Shown one piece after another: positions 47,301 through 59,705 of a stretch of 64,000 bases of DNA; positions within the stretch are counted from its first letter, which is position 1, and every line of letters starts with the position of its first letter. The notes beneath the pieces were generated by a model. That model saw only the letters and a list, made by a program, of their open reading frames with translations, was not told the origin of the DNA and did not search any database. Where the stretch lies: NCBI RefSeq assembly GCF_008831285.2, contig NC_045141.1, positions 21,138,848-21,202,847 of the forward strand, read 5' to 3'. A program made the position numbers and the translations under genes. Origin of the DNA: Nymphaea colorata. Its lineage: Eukaryota; Streptophyta; Magnoliopsida; Nymphaeales; Nymphaeaceae.

Positions 47301-50300
47301 CGTTGAGCTTGAATTACTTAAAGAGCAACGAAAGGAACAATTTTTGCATGGAAATAAAGGGGGAAAAAATCACGGCATATCGCACAAACAAACACTAATC
47401 TAAAATTGAATAAAGGGGGAAAAATCACGGCATATCGCACAAACAAACATTAATCTAAAATATGAAACTCCTAACATGTCAGGATAATGCTGAATTTAAT
47501 ACCTCAAGACCAATACCCCTCCAGTCACGATCAATTTCAGCAAGTACATTCCCTTCATTGTCCTTTAAGGTAAATGTCCAATTCCAAAAGCCAGGATTTT
47601 CTACAACTGCAAACTGCTCCTTCCTATATACAAATGAAAAATGTATATATAACAGAGTGTTGACTCATAGAAGCGATTTGCATCAAAAATCCAAGGGAAA
47701 AAAATGACAGAAGAATAAGAAGAAAAAAAAACTAAAGGAAGACTAAAGAATAAGAAGGAAAAAAAAATAATCACTTGAAGGGAAGGTTGTGTGCATGCAC
47801 ATGTGAGGGAGAGAGAGAGAAAGAGTAGGAGCGGATGTCTAGTTTTCAAGGTTTTTATACAGGACAGTGATAAGTCAAATATATTTCCAACTTTGATTAA
47901 AGAGAGGTTGACTCCACACAAGCACCTTATATTCCCCACAATGAGGATGCTTTTGCATTACCAGAAAGAACCCACAAATTCTCTCAAACTAAAACCATGT
48001 GATATTTGGCAAAGGTTACTTCCAACCATCTCGTCAAATAAAACTAAAACAATATATTATGGATTTTCTACAGAGACAATTGAATACAAAAATCAACACT
48101 GTGGAGCTTAATAAGGGAAGAAACAATTGTACAGTTCATGAAAATGTTTAAAGTCTTTATAAAAACATTACCCCAGGTATAGATCATATATCCTCCTCCA
48201 AAGATGCCATCGCCTGTGAACAACACCAATTTCCTGTTGAAACGTACATGAGTTCCATAAACCTACTAGGTAATAATATTTATAACAAAACAAATTAAAT
48301 ACCAAAACATTAATAAAGACTATTATACCTTTCCATTTATCTCTGCATAGATGGTGCTATTTATCAACCAAGGAGGCCTGCGCACCTAAACTAGGTAAAA
48401 TGTATAACATTTATGCAAGTTGTTTAAGACAAAAATCAACTGTAACCAGAAACTAGAACATGTGAAATGTCTTACTCGGAATAACTCATTCCCTTGGGCA
48501 TCCATTATGTAAGCAATAAAAGGTCGCCTTGTACGCAACAACTAAAAAATGTACACAACAATTCAATTATATGCCCCAAAGACATGAGGATAAAAGAAAA
48601 TTTGGTGTACCATGGCCTATACAACATTTTAAAAGAACACAACCGCCTCTGTCAGACAAGTAAGCTATAAAACAAGAAACCAATTGTGACATGGCTGGAA
48701 GTGGAACATATAACTCCAAAACAGAGCAACCACATTGGAGCAACAAACTCTCAAAATTGATGTTCATCAAACATTCTATACTTGCTCTCATTTCTATTGA
48801 TCCCAGATATATGTACTTATACACAAACATCCCATGGCCAAGCCCATGTCTGCGTCCATGTCCATCAAAGAGTTTACCAAAAATAGGCAGCATAAAACAT
48901 ATATGTTCATACACAAGCATCCTTCACGAGTTCTCCATGATCATGGGGAGGTTCACTAAGTTTTTAAAATTGGAAGACGGACACAGAAGTTGGTCAAGAC
49001 CCTAAAAGGACTTGTCAGGACTAGTATGATTAGGCTAGTCAGTTCAAGTTGATCCAAGTTGGATTACCAAAAGAAATAAATATATACAGAAATACATACA
49101 AAAACATATACATCTATTCAAAGAATCCACATATGCATATAGGTCAAGGATAACTCAGCTGACCAACAACTAAGCCAAACATATTGCCTAGGCTGACCAA
49201 CTAGTCACTAGTTTGACAACATAGGTTGTTTGACAGCCAACTCAATGAACAAGTCATCAGGCTAGTCAGGTTTTTTAATACAAAGATGGCACATAGATAG
49301 TGTACAACATAATGAACAGAAGATTTTAGAGACTCAATTCCTGTGATGAACTGAAAAATATAGAAATCAATCAATTCCTTTGAGTCCAAAAAAGTTTGGA
49401 AGACAAATAACACATTCAAACAAAAAATTCGAGCAACTTATCTGTTCGCCAGGAGGAATATAAAGAAAAAAATGGTGCACAAAATTAGACGCATAAATAT
49501 ATGTTCTCAACTCCAACAAAAATTGAAAGGCATTGATCCCCCTACAAATAGTTAAAAGAAGTGAGGAAAAAAATGTAATTAAAATTTGTTTTGGAAGCCC
49601 ATCTAGGACTGACTGGGACAAACTTATAGCTTACCTAAGCAAACTAATACTAATATAAATCTCATAAATTTTTTACCTTAATGAAAGCTAAAGGTGAAAA
49701 AAGGTGATATTACTACAATTTACACACTAAATCAGATAAAGAAGGAGAAGAAAAATATCAAAGGGAAAAAAGTGTGAGGAACTCACCTGCCTAAAGATAA
49801 TATTGCTCTGCTCACGTATATAACCTGCAGGCTGCAGTGCATAGTAGATTGTGTCCAACCGGAAGTTTCATAAAGAAGACAGTGAACATATGCTTTTAGA
49901 TCTTAACTTGAAATACTTAATGGGAAGGAATTTTAAGTACAGAAGTTACATACAGATTGAGGATAAGCAGGATCAACAACAGCATATCGGTTCTCCTGTA
50001 GATCAAAAAAATGGAACAGGTAAGAATGAAGCTCGTGGAAAAATTAAAAACCCTGGCTACACGAGAAGTGAGCAAAACCCTTTTACGGAACCAAATTGTT
50101 AGAACTTTTCATATTGTGGGAAAAACGAAACAAAAAAGATGGCCGCCTTCCAATGCTAAAATAGCTAAAAGGTGGGAATCTTCTAATGCTAAAAGTATTG
50201 TCTTGCCAGAGAACTTAAAAACAACAAGAGTTTCACCTTCTAATGCCCAACATGGTTCTTCAAACAATAGTTTCACCAACATGCAATCTACAAATGCCAG

Positions 50301-52499
50301 ACCTCAGTTCTTTGGCGGTAGGAATAATTTCAATATTTATGTGTCAATGTCATAATTTTTATTTGAGAAATCAACCATTAATATTTTCATTTATTGAAAT
50401 TCTTGAAGACATACATATATTGCATTCAAGATTTTGTAAAACACATATTTGCAACATGACCACAAAAAATAGATAAGTCCACAAATAACGGCCTGTATTA
50501 AAATTTCATTTCGTGTACTACTTTTCCTTTTATCATAAAAAGCTACTTGAAAATTACCTGCATTCAAAATTATGAAACGCCACATATAAAAAATAACTAT
50601 TCTTAGTACCCTATATTTCACCTCGTGTACTAGCTTTCTTTTAATGCACATAGAAAACTACTTGCAATTTGCAAATTACCTGCTCAAAACCAAGCATAAG
50701 ATTTGCCCATTCTATATCTCTTGTAATAAGCAAGTTTGCCCTTGCAAGGAGACGCTCTACCTTGACCTAGAAAAGAGAGAAAAAAAAATCCATTCAGAGT
50801 ACAAGTTTAATCAGCAAAACAGTTTCAAGATAGGATTCTTAATGTACATTATGGAGGCATATGAAAATTCCTATCTTGAAACCCAACAAATTTTCCTCGT
50901 TGATACCAATGGTTATTGTTGGGATAAGAAGTAGAAAACAGAGCATTATAAGTAATGACATGATAAATATATACTACTAAAATTAGTCAGAAACAATAAA
51001 GAAAAAAGAATTCCAATACAGGAAAGTGATGGCAGACTTGGATAGATACCTAAGATGAATATAAAATTAATATATGCATTCTGAGCATAGCATATTAGCA
51101 TGACTATTGATTTTTGACGTTCTATGTAGTTTATATTGTTAAATGAGAATCTTGATATATGGATTGGATTTAATTTTAGAAGAATTTGTTTTTTAAATTT
51201 TTTGTAAGCTATGTGTAGATACTATTGCAATTATTGGATTTCAATGTTTGATGTTTTATTTTTAGTTCCCCTTTCTTTGATATGTAATGTGTTCGTAGAA
51301 AAGGTTTACTGTTCCTTTAATAATGAATTTAACCGCTTCTCTTATTTTTTCAAAACTTTGTGACTTTTATATGACTTCTACAGCATATGATGTTATTCAC
51401 GCAATATAAGCACAGGATTCCCTTCTACTTTTTTTGGGGGGGAACCATGATTTAAAGCACCTTTTCTACACAGGATCCCCATAAGAAAACATGAAATTAG
51501 AAAAATTCACGCTATCTCAAAGCTTAGTCAAATTGCTGAAAGAAACCCGTTGCTGGACCTAAAATAGCAACAAAGGCAACTACAAAACGAACAAAGAACA
51601 AACTGAAGGAAACATGTTTAACAGAAAAATTCAAGATTGTCATTATTCAACCATAACATCTTATTATGCTTCAAACGGCATATTGGATGAATTCAATGTC
51701 AAGAATCTGAGCCCTGACCACTTCAAACAGTTTCATTCTCGCCCTTCCAACAAATAGCACTTTGAGAAGCCCATCACAGATAAAAACGGAATAAAGTAAA
51801 AACGTAGCGTTGACAGCATTTTCTACAACTCAACCGCCGTTAGCAATTTAAATGACAAAAACATTTTGGACGACACAATCTCCTATTACCTCCTCTGCGG
51901 AAGTTGGCTCCAGAAAATATGTCCCAGTTTGGCTGAGAGGTGGCTGCACAGGGGGAGTGCTCTCTTTTGACAGAGAATCATCCACTACACCTCGTATACC
52001 AGGAAAGAGCCTTTTAAAAGGAAATCCAAAGGTAGAAGGGCTTCTGAACACGTTTCCTTCGACCGGGCCAGAACCAAGCACCCTCTGCTTTCTTTTCTTC
52101 CTATCGCGTTCCTCTCTCTCGTCCATGAGCCAAAGTTGCACGAGTCGGTCTCTAGTCAGAGGGCTCTCCCATTTAGCAAACTTTGAAAATTCACGGATAC
52201 CAACTTGAGATTTCTGCTCCAAACTACCAAATTTTTCTGCCAATACAATATTAACAATACAATTCAAATGCCCATAATCAGTGAAAACCCACCACATAAC
52301 GCAACACCTCACCTTTCAAGAAAGTATGAAACCATGATTTAAACAAACTAGTACTAGTTGTTCCCTTAAATTCTCCAAGGTTCTGAGCAGCGTCTACGTG
52401 GAGACTTGCTGTAGGACGCAACAGCGAACCAAATGTAGACCTCGCAACTCTGTGCATGCGCCACTGGTTGAAACAAATAAGCGTCCTAGTGGGCTTCAT
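44379..52499 (-). CDS. phospholipid scramblase family protein (AIM25 type), probably mitochondrial
   Basis: Twelve coding exons (52499-52313, 52236-51890, 50766-50680, 49995-49954, 49831-49787, 48541-48476, 48385-48329, 48233-48172, 47623-47503, 45577-45500, 45391-45285, 44415-44379) join with all phases consistent to 411 codons plus stop. The N-terminus is Arg-rich and acid-poor (MHRVARSTFGSLLRPTASL), like a mitochondrial presequence. The scramblase core runs from about residue 179 to the end: RDIEWANLMLGFEQ, ENRYAVVDPAYPQS, RRPFIAYIMDAQGNELFR, RRPPWLINSTIYAEI, HRRWHLWRRIYDLYL, PGFWNWTFTLKD and LSLDN-type SLDNDYFSRHSGW near the C-terminus. This matches the plant relatives of yeast AIM25, thought to move lipids between bilayer leaflets. 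ATG 52499 is the first after an in-frame TGA at 52514-52516. A further exon at 52964-52820 may be 5' UTR. Confidence 0.9.
45859..46185. mobile_element. hAT-type MITE in a scramblase intron
   Basis: A 327-bp element. The left end CATTGTCACAAACATCG and the inverse of the right end CTGTGTCACAAATATCG form imperfect inverted repeats. GATTATAC is duplicated exactly on both sides (45851-45858 and 46186-46193), the 8-bp duplication of hAT elements. The interior is rich in AAAATCTC/GAGATTTT words, giving a folded-back structure. It lies in the intron between exons 10 and 11 of the scramblase gene and is non-coding. Confidence 0.85.
47355..47460. repeat. 56-bp tandem duplication in a scramblase intron
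   Basis: Two nearly identical copies of a 56-bp unit containing AATCACGGCATATCGCAC and AAACAAACA(C/T)TAATCTAAAA, just downstream of exon 10 on the coding strand. Confidence 0.85.
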
Positions 52500-52819
52500 A
52501 TCAGCCGATAACGATCAAACGTGACAGATACCTTGCAGCGAAATTTCGAATAACGACGAGTTAGATTTTAGTATCGCTCAAGCTACAGCGGAAGTGGACA
52601 TTTCACATTTCTACCGATCATCCAAATTGCCTAATCAACCTCCAAACCGTAGACAGTGACCCCAATCGAGAATCAAAGATTTAATGCAACAGTCCACAAA
52701 CATACCCAAGACAAATCAAGATTTTGGGTGAAATTATAAATTAAAGTCGTGAACTGGAAGTCGGGAAAGAAAAGCAGACCGAGAAGTAAACAAGAATCTA
52801 AAGCGGAGAGGGCGTAAAC

Positions 52820-52964
52820 CTGTTTCAAAGGCGAAAGCGCGCGAATTTAGGGTTCCATCACATTGGTAGCCGCCCAAATCGCCGCAAAGAAGTTTCGGTG
52901 TGTCACTAATTGCAGGTTCAGCCAAACAGTGGTAAGAAAGAGAAGGGAGTCCGAGTCGCTCCAC
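52820..52964 (-). other. possible first (5'-UTR) exon of the scramblase gene
   Basis: A GC-richer segment followed by a good donor, AAACAG|GTTTAC, at 52820/52819. It is open from an ATG at 52964, but joining it in phase 1 to an upstream acceptor near 52531 runs into a stop before the scramblase frame. I therefore treat it as a leader exon, not coding. Confidence 0.4.
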
Positions 52965-54017
52965 GAGTTCCGGTCGTAAAATAAGGAAAAAGGGAGATCA
53001 CAATGTGGGCGACTTCTGGAAGGCCTTTTACATGCTTAGCTCAGATCGGATGCCAACACTTGGTTTGGCATACTCAGAGACCGCTGAACGGAACCTACGC
53101 GCCCCGTCTCCTGTGAAGGACTCTCTGAACACGTTCTTCATCTCGGCTTCTCTCGAATAAGTTTTGCCACTCGACATTCTTCTTTTTTAACAACAAAGCA
53201 AACAAAAAAAAAAATCAAATCTGAAACATTTCGACAGGAATAGCAAATGTTCGAGTATGGACACCATGACCAACATTTTCTCTCTTAACAGGGATGGGAA
53301 TTGATAAAATCGATATCAAGTCATTTCATGCGTCTTGCCCAGCAATTGACCATACATCTGGCGTGTCCAGATGAAAATTTCTAGATGAAGAGCTCAGAGA
53401 AATGCGAAGCAACATGGCTGCCCAGTGCCCATGGGAGGAAAGTTTGTGAAACATATTAAATTGAAAATCCTATATCAAATCTTGTTCTTGGCTGAGCTTT
53501 TTTCATGGTAGCATCCTTATAAAGTTGTATGGCCGATCATCGTTAAAAACACTTCCATGTTTCTTTACCATTCAAATAATGTGAAAATTTTGAAAAAAAA
53601 AATTGCTCGGTTTCCTTTGCATTGTATCAACACCCTTTTCATTCAACAATCTACTTTATCTGTGTTAAGTGTCACCAATTTCATCCAGCATTTCTGTGTT
53701 TCTTTTGGATAATTTGATGTGTACATATATATAGATATAGGTTTTATTTATCTACACAATAAATAACGCTCAAAAAAATTGACGAATTCTAATACGAAAA
53801 AGTCAATTGTTAAATTTTATCGAGATGACTATTCTGAATTAAGTTTCAACTTTCAACTATGTCATTCTGTTATTTAAACTCTTGCACGTCACCCCCTGTA
53901 AAGTTTAGTGCTTGAGATATTCACTTTTCTATAAAAGAAAAAGGAAAGAATGTGATAAAAAAAACCGTTTTATGTTCAAAAAATTGATATTTTTTTAAAA
54001 TTTTAGACATTATAAAC

Positions 54018-54388
54018 TAGGAGTGAACACGAGCCCAAGTTCAGTCAGCTTGACTCGACAGAAACATCGAACTCGACTCAGCTCGAGTTCGAGAATAGCT
54101 CGACAGAAGCAGCTCAAGCTCAACCCTCAGCAGTTACGTGTTGAGCTCGACTCGATTAAGCTCGACAAACTTGTTTGAATAGAATTGATATTTATCATTA
54201 CGTGTTGAACTCGAGCTTGACTCAATTAAGACTCAACAAACTCGTAAACTTGTTTAAATATATCGATTTGATGAAGGCTAGACAAACTCGAATATGGCTC
54301 AAGCTCGACTCGTTAAGCAAATGATGCGGCTCGAACTTGTTCACAAGCAAGCTTTAATGAGTCGAGCTACTCTCACCCCTATATAAAC
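54018..54388. mobile_element. AGCTCGA-rich MITE-like element
   Basis: About 370 bp full of CTCGA, GCTCGAC and ACTCGAG words around an AT-richer middle. The left end AGGAGTGAACACGAGC and the inverse of the right end AGGGGTGAGAGTAGCTCG are imperfect inverted repeats. Such elements are common in plant genomes. Target duplication not resolved. Confidence 0.5.
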
Positions 54389-55481
54389 GCCGCGCACAAA
54401 TGCGGCTCAAATTTGTTCACAGAACTACCTTTTAATGCTATGTTTTCATTTTAGAGAGTGAACGAAATTTTTGTAATTTATTGAGTGATTGGCATATTTC
54501 TAGGATTCACTTTTAATAATGGGTTTAGCATAACTGATCGGGCTAACGACCTGGTACAATTTTTATAAGTTCCTGGTTCAATTTTTATAAGCACCCTGTG
54601 GCTTCTAATTACTCATTGGATATATTTTTAGATCTGAATTCAGCCAAACATAGCCAGAGCTCATTTAATTTTGGTTTGGATTATTCATTTACGGTCTGTT
54701 GTTATTTTTTAGCAGTTAATTGAAAGTATAGTTTTAAGAGTTGCGGACGTAGATGAAAGCGCTGAGCCCCTCGCCATCTAGAAAGAGATTAAGTTGCGTG
54801 CACACATCAAATATGCACTAGAGAGGACTGGAGGCATTTTTTAAATTATTTTTTATAAAAGAGTGGACACCTTAGACATGTTTACTGTTTTTCAATCTTT
54901 TTTTACCTTTTTCAAAAGTTTTTTGTTTAATTACTCGAATGATAGTATTTTGGTCATTTCATCCATCTTATCTGGCTCTATTAACACCAGAAATGTTATT
55001 TTATGTTGATTATTATATGAAATTTGTGTTTTAAGTTTCGCAGCCGTTGGCAAAGCCAAAGCACAGCATACTTCTTAGAGCGTGTTCTTGGAATATATGT
55101 TCTTGAAACAATGGTTTAAGAACGTCATATTCTTATTTTAATGACTATAATGTGGTTATACGACCATATCCAACAATAAAAAAGTTAGATGTAATCACAG
55201 CAAATTTTTTTAAAACAAGAACAAGGGTATGGAGATGTGTATTGGAGAAACATGTGTTCCAAAAAGAAGACGGCTATTGAAATGTACATTCGAGAGACAT
55301 GTGTTCCAAAAAAGAGTTATACTTTTCCAACATTTATGTAGCAAACTTAATTGTTAATCTTTAAATCTTCGGTTGATTGAGTGTCTTATGAATAAGTCTC
55401 TTAAGGCAATTTTATGTTATATATTTATGAAGGTGGGCACAATGGAGGGCTTATAGCTGGAACGTTTTCTTCGGAAGGCGG

Positions 55482-55521
<40 letters not shown>
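55482..55521. repeat. (TA)n microsatellite
   Basis: About 19 TA units in intergenic DNA. Confidence 0.9.
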
Positions 55522-55524
<3 letters not shown>

Positions 55525-57635
55525 TAGAGCTATCAATTTGAAATAGATTGGTGGTGGTTGAGCCATAAAAACAAGAGAAAAAAGTGTAAAATAATATTAG
55601 ATGATATCTCTCACATTTTTTTCTCTTTATTTTTTTTTTTAACCATTCATCACGTTGGATTTGGACTAGAAAGAAAAGGAAAAGACAAAAACCGGGCCAT
55701 TTAGGCTCATAATGGCACCCTTAATCATAAGATCTACATTACTTTTCAATACAATGAAGATAGCACCATTCAAAAATCAAACTTAAAAAGTAGCTATAGC
55801 ATGCCACCCAATGCCCCTCCAGCCAATTTATTTCTAAATAGATATATAAATATATATATATACGTGGCACCAAACATCACTAATTGAGTATTTTAAAACA
55901 AGTGTCCCTCCAACCAATTTTTCTGGCTCCACTACTGACGCCACCCAATCTTATCGGAGAGAGAGAGAGGGACGCAGTGTGTTATCTCATGCCTAAGGCA
56001 TGTGTTTGATAGCTTTCAAAACAAAGGTTGGATCTCTTTTTTTTTTTCATAAGCCAAGATAATTCAAATATCAAAATTTCTAGTTGGAAGATCATTCAAA
56101 CATCAAAATTTTTTCCGATCCTTTTCTTTAGAAAAGAAAATTTTATTTGAGGGAAACCATCCCGATTCGAAATCTTCAAAGGCAATGAGAAAAACGGATT
56201 TTGTTTATAAGACATGGAGTTGGCATCGTATACAGCAACAAACGCAGCCCTCTTATTTTATTGAAAAGGCATAATTTGAAATTCCAAATGCATTGTATTT
56301 AATGAATCTCTGTGCACTGCTCAGCATCTTTTTCCTTTTCAAATTTGTCGTCCTCAGCCAGCTAATCATTCTCAACCCAAAGCAAATATAAAATGGCTTC
56401 AAATTTTCAACATATTATTATAAAATCGGGATCACGTTGTCAAGTTAAAAAGCTCATTTTGACCGACCATTCAGCAATCCTGCTCGTTATCTGCAATAAA
56501 AATTCAAGCCAATCATGAAGCTCAGTAAATACACTTCATTATTAATTTTATTTGTATTTTTTGGGTGTTATGCACTATACTTGTACCCACAAAATGGTCG
56601 ATATAATAAATATTACCACATTTAAAAGCTAGAATTCAATTTTACAACTCATTCCATGGATAAATACGCATGCTATAAACTTTCTAGAGAGAGCGTTGGA
56701 CGTAGGAGCGCGGGCAGGAGACTTGGCTTTTATTTATTGTTTTCTTTTATTCGGATCCAGATCTAAAGATTCACCTTTACTCTTATAGTAAATTCTAATC
56801 TTCAAGAACATTGGGGAGCATTTACCTAATCTTCCCTCTTATTTATTTCAGTTTGAAATGATCATTAAGCTTGTAAGATTCACTCGTATTCAAAGCTTTG
56901 CAAGTGGCCGGACGACCGGCCGGAATCCCGGCGGACTTCATGTCTTATTTGGAATGACAAAGACTACCAAATCTTATCTGTAGTGCTTAAGAAGGGATTT
57001 GACATATTTTCTCCAAATTTTGGAGGTGGAATAAGAGACCTTTTTCTAATGCAAATATATTATTAAAATATTTAAGAATTCCTCCATTTCGCTGCGCTCC
57101 TACATAGCGGAAAAAAAAAATATACATGACATGCGATGTATACTTTTAGTGGTGTCACCAGTTTATCTCTTAGAACTGTCAAGGACTCTTGTCTATTTAT
57201 GGTTTCTTATGGCGTAAATAGAAAAGAAAATGGGGAGTTTTAAGTACTGTATATTCCAGAGACACCCAGACACATATGATGTCATAAATGATAACGAGTG
57301 ACAAATTTTGATTTTAGATATGACTTTAAGCAAGCAATCAATCAGCATTTATATGACTTCAAAATCTTGGTATTGAAAAATAACATTCTTTAAGTTTTGT
57401 TCCAACCAAAGCATGATAGATGCAAAAAAGTATACGTGTGTTTGAATTAATTCAAAAACATTTATTTGTTCTTTTTTTTTTGGTAGCAATAGAATGGCTA
57501 AAGTTTTACCAAACAGTTCAAATGAACAACCATCAAATTACTTTGATGGAAATTGTTAGGAATAGATAGAATGATAGTTTTGTGACTTTGTCCTCGTGAA
57601 AGGCTATGTTGTAAACTACACGTGAGTTTGTTCTT

Positions 57636-57636
57636 A

Positions 57637-57673
<37 letters not shown>

Positions 57674-57679
57674 TATATA
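57636..57679. repeat. (AT)n microsatellite with one interruption
   Basis: AT dinucleotide tract of about 44 bp, broken once by a G (TATGTATA). Confidence 0.9.
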
Positions 57680-59268
57680 ATGAACTTATGTTAAGGAGCA
57701 TCTTTGTAAACTTAACCATATGGAGCTGATTGTAATGCTCAATTCCATATGGATAAACGTAAAGTTTTTTTTTTTCTTTTTTGTTTGGCTGCATATAAGG
57801 GATTTTATATGCCAAAAAAGGCAGACCATTGCATTTAAAAGCCTTACAAAACATTATTTTTCTATGGTAACGAACGATACTTTATTTCTTGAACCGGAAG
57901 CCGATGTCCATTGTGAAATATAACTATAAAGAATAAATTTCAATTTGGGGTTCCAGTGATTTCTTCTTCTCTTTTTTTGAAAAAGGAGAAGTTTGTAGTG
58001 AGAACTTTTAGACTTGTTGGCCATGATCAAACTTAGCTGCAGTCGATTTAAACAGACTAGTATGCAGAAGAGACTAATCTGCAAAAAAAACCACCCAATG
58101 TGAGGAAGTTAGCAATATGGTCCATAAGACAGGGACCATTTGAAAAACAACTTTTTCACTGAAATTCAAATAGGTATTCTTTTTTAGAAAATTATTAAAA
58201 AGAGGGCACATGATCCAAAAAAATTAATGTCCAACAAGTTAATGAGAGAATCAAATTGTTGCAGCTCATGTAACTTGTTTTTCTCAATTACTTGTTTTGT
58301 GCTTGCTTCCTGATCAATATAAAAGGCAAAAATTTTGTTGTCAAATCCACAATTGCATTAGGCGAACAAGATCCAATTCATATTTATCAGTGTTTAGTAC
58401 AAAGACCCAACGTACATCAGCTAGTATATTGTTAGCCAAGTTAGAGGACCAAAGACTTATTATCTTGAAAGAAAGATGCCAAAATTTGATAATGAGTAAA
58501 CCCACATGAAATCGGGATTTGAAATACATGTTTGGGATCGGGATATGGGGGAGACACTTTCCATGAAAATCGTTCATGTCAGCTTTCATAGAATATAATT
58601 TTTAAAAGCATTGAGTTTCAAACCAATAGAAAATAGAAAAATGAGGAGCATAATAATTAATTAAAAGACCAAAAAATATTGAAAAACAATTAAAAAAAAA
58701 AAACTAACACGTGACAACCTTGAATAGACCGATCTCCTTATATGGATGGCGACTTAGATAGGCGTGTTTCTCTTTCCAAAGCATTTCTTAAAAAGGCCGG
58801 TGAGGTGGGGCTTGCTAAATCGGTCTAGTGAAAGTACTTTCTCAAATCGACTAGCTTCACTGGATTCCGTGGAAAGTAATTCCCGTCCAGGATAGGATCT
58901 GGGGAGAAGCAAACTCAACTCTGAATGAGAACCACATTCCCAAGGAAAATTCTCACGAGGACAAACCAGGTCTTAACAGCGTGTTTTTCTCAACGATCGT
59001 GAGAAAAATTTTCACAAGGAAAACGGCTTCCTGGGGCCGGGCTGCTGTCAAGTGGGGCTTTAACGGCAGAATCATATAATCTAAACAATAAATGGCGCAG
59101 GTAAAGTAAAAGAACGCTCAGGTTGCGAGCGCGTAGGAAAAATGTTCAAACGTCGTTGATTTGACGGAAACGCCCTTGAAAACGAACTACCTGTCCGTTC
59201 CGAGCCGTGAAAGCAATCTTACCGGAAAAGGACAGATCAGTCAATTCCTCGATCAGGCGATTCCCCCA

Positions 59269-59280
59269 CCAACCGTTGCG
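59269..59280 (-). promoter_or_regulatory. MSA-like mitosis element
   Basis: The minus strand reads CGCAACGGTTGG, with the AACGG core of the M-phase-specific activator element bound by three-repeat MYB factors in plant mitotic genes. It lies six bases upstream of a TATA-like box, ahead of a cyclin gene. It is one or two bases off the full consensus. Confidence 0.45.
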
Positions 59281-59283
59281 TCC

Positions 59284-59294
59284 CTTTATAAAAA
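59284..59294 (+). promoter_or_regulatory. TATA-like box of the cyclin gene
   Basis: TTTATAAAAAG on the plus strand, upstream of the pyrimidine-rich leader and directly after the MSA-like motif. Confidence 0.45.
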
Positions 59295-59594
59295 GAGAAT
59301 TAAAACGAAAGCGCAGAGGTGGGAGGAGAGGCGATGGGCGTTCACGGGAGGCAGTGGGTGGTGGTTTGACTAGAGGCTCGTCTTCCTCTTTTTCACCGTC
59401 GCCGTCGAAGAGCGGAGCAGAGATTTGGTGTGCCATTTTTTTCGCTTTTAGTTTTCTCGCCTGCTTTTCTGCGTTGGCAATTCAAAATAGTAAAATAATA
59501 TAACGACGTTCAGTAAAGAAAAGCAGCTGCTCACTCAATAATAAAGAAGGGGAGACAGAGAGGGAAGATTTTGAAGTGAAGGTGAGTGAGTGGA

Positions 59595-59602
59595 TTTGGC
59601 GC
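59595..59602 (+). promoter_or_regulatory. E2F-like site TTTGGCGC
   Basis: An exact match to the E2F consensus TTTSSCGC, in the promoter or leader of the A-type cyclin gene. E2F control of S-phase genes is well known in plants. Confidence 0.5.
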
Positions 59603-59666
59603 TCGTCTTTTTCTTTGAAAAAGAAGGTCTAGAGAGGAGGACTTCACTCAGAATCACTCCTCTCCC

Positions 59667-59668
<2 letters not shown>

Positions 59669-59702
<34 letters not shown>
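59669..59702 (+). repeat. (CT)n tract in the cyclin leader
   Basis: Sixteen or so CT units, followed by CTGCGCTTTAC. A good donor, CATG|GTAAGG, at 59786/59787 probably ends the 5'-UTR exon. If so, joining it to the acceptor at 61875 creates a three-codon upstream frame, ATG GTT CAT TGA. Confidence 0.8.

Positions 59703-59705
<3 letters not shown>

Larger units (their letters stand above)
53000..59265. other. intergenic repeats, no gene seen
   Basis: About 6.3 kb of AT-rich spacer without a credible gene. It holds the AGCTCGA-rich element at 54018-54388, (TA)n tracts at 55482-55521 and 57636-57679, and near 55925-55937 a lone transposon end GGCTCCACTACTG resembling the MITEs at 2417 and 4728. 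Confidence 0.5.

Noticed and set aside
47791-48111. 106-codon plus-strand frame beginning MHAHVRERERK
   Set aside because: Lies in a scramblase intron, starts in a purine repeat and has no similarity I can name.
51852-52208. 118-codon plus-strand frame
   Set aside because: Antisense shadow of scramblase exon 3, which fits the family and the splice phases.
52820-52964. Coding first exon of the scramblase
   Set aside because: Its phase does not lead into the ATG-52499 frame without a stop, and a mitochondrial-type presequence already begins at 52499.
59146-59436. 96-codon minus-strand open frame starting MAHQISAPLFDGDGE
   Set aside because: It overlaps the TATA-like and MSA-like motifs of the plus-strand cyclin gene, has no recognisable domain, and its openness fits the GC-richer promoter composition.
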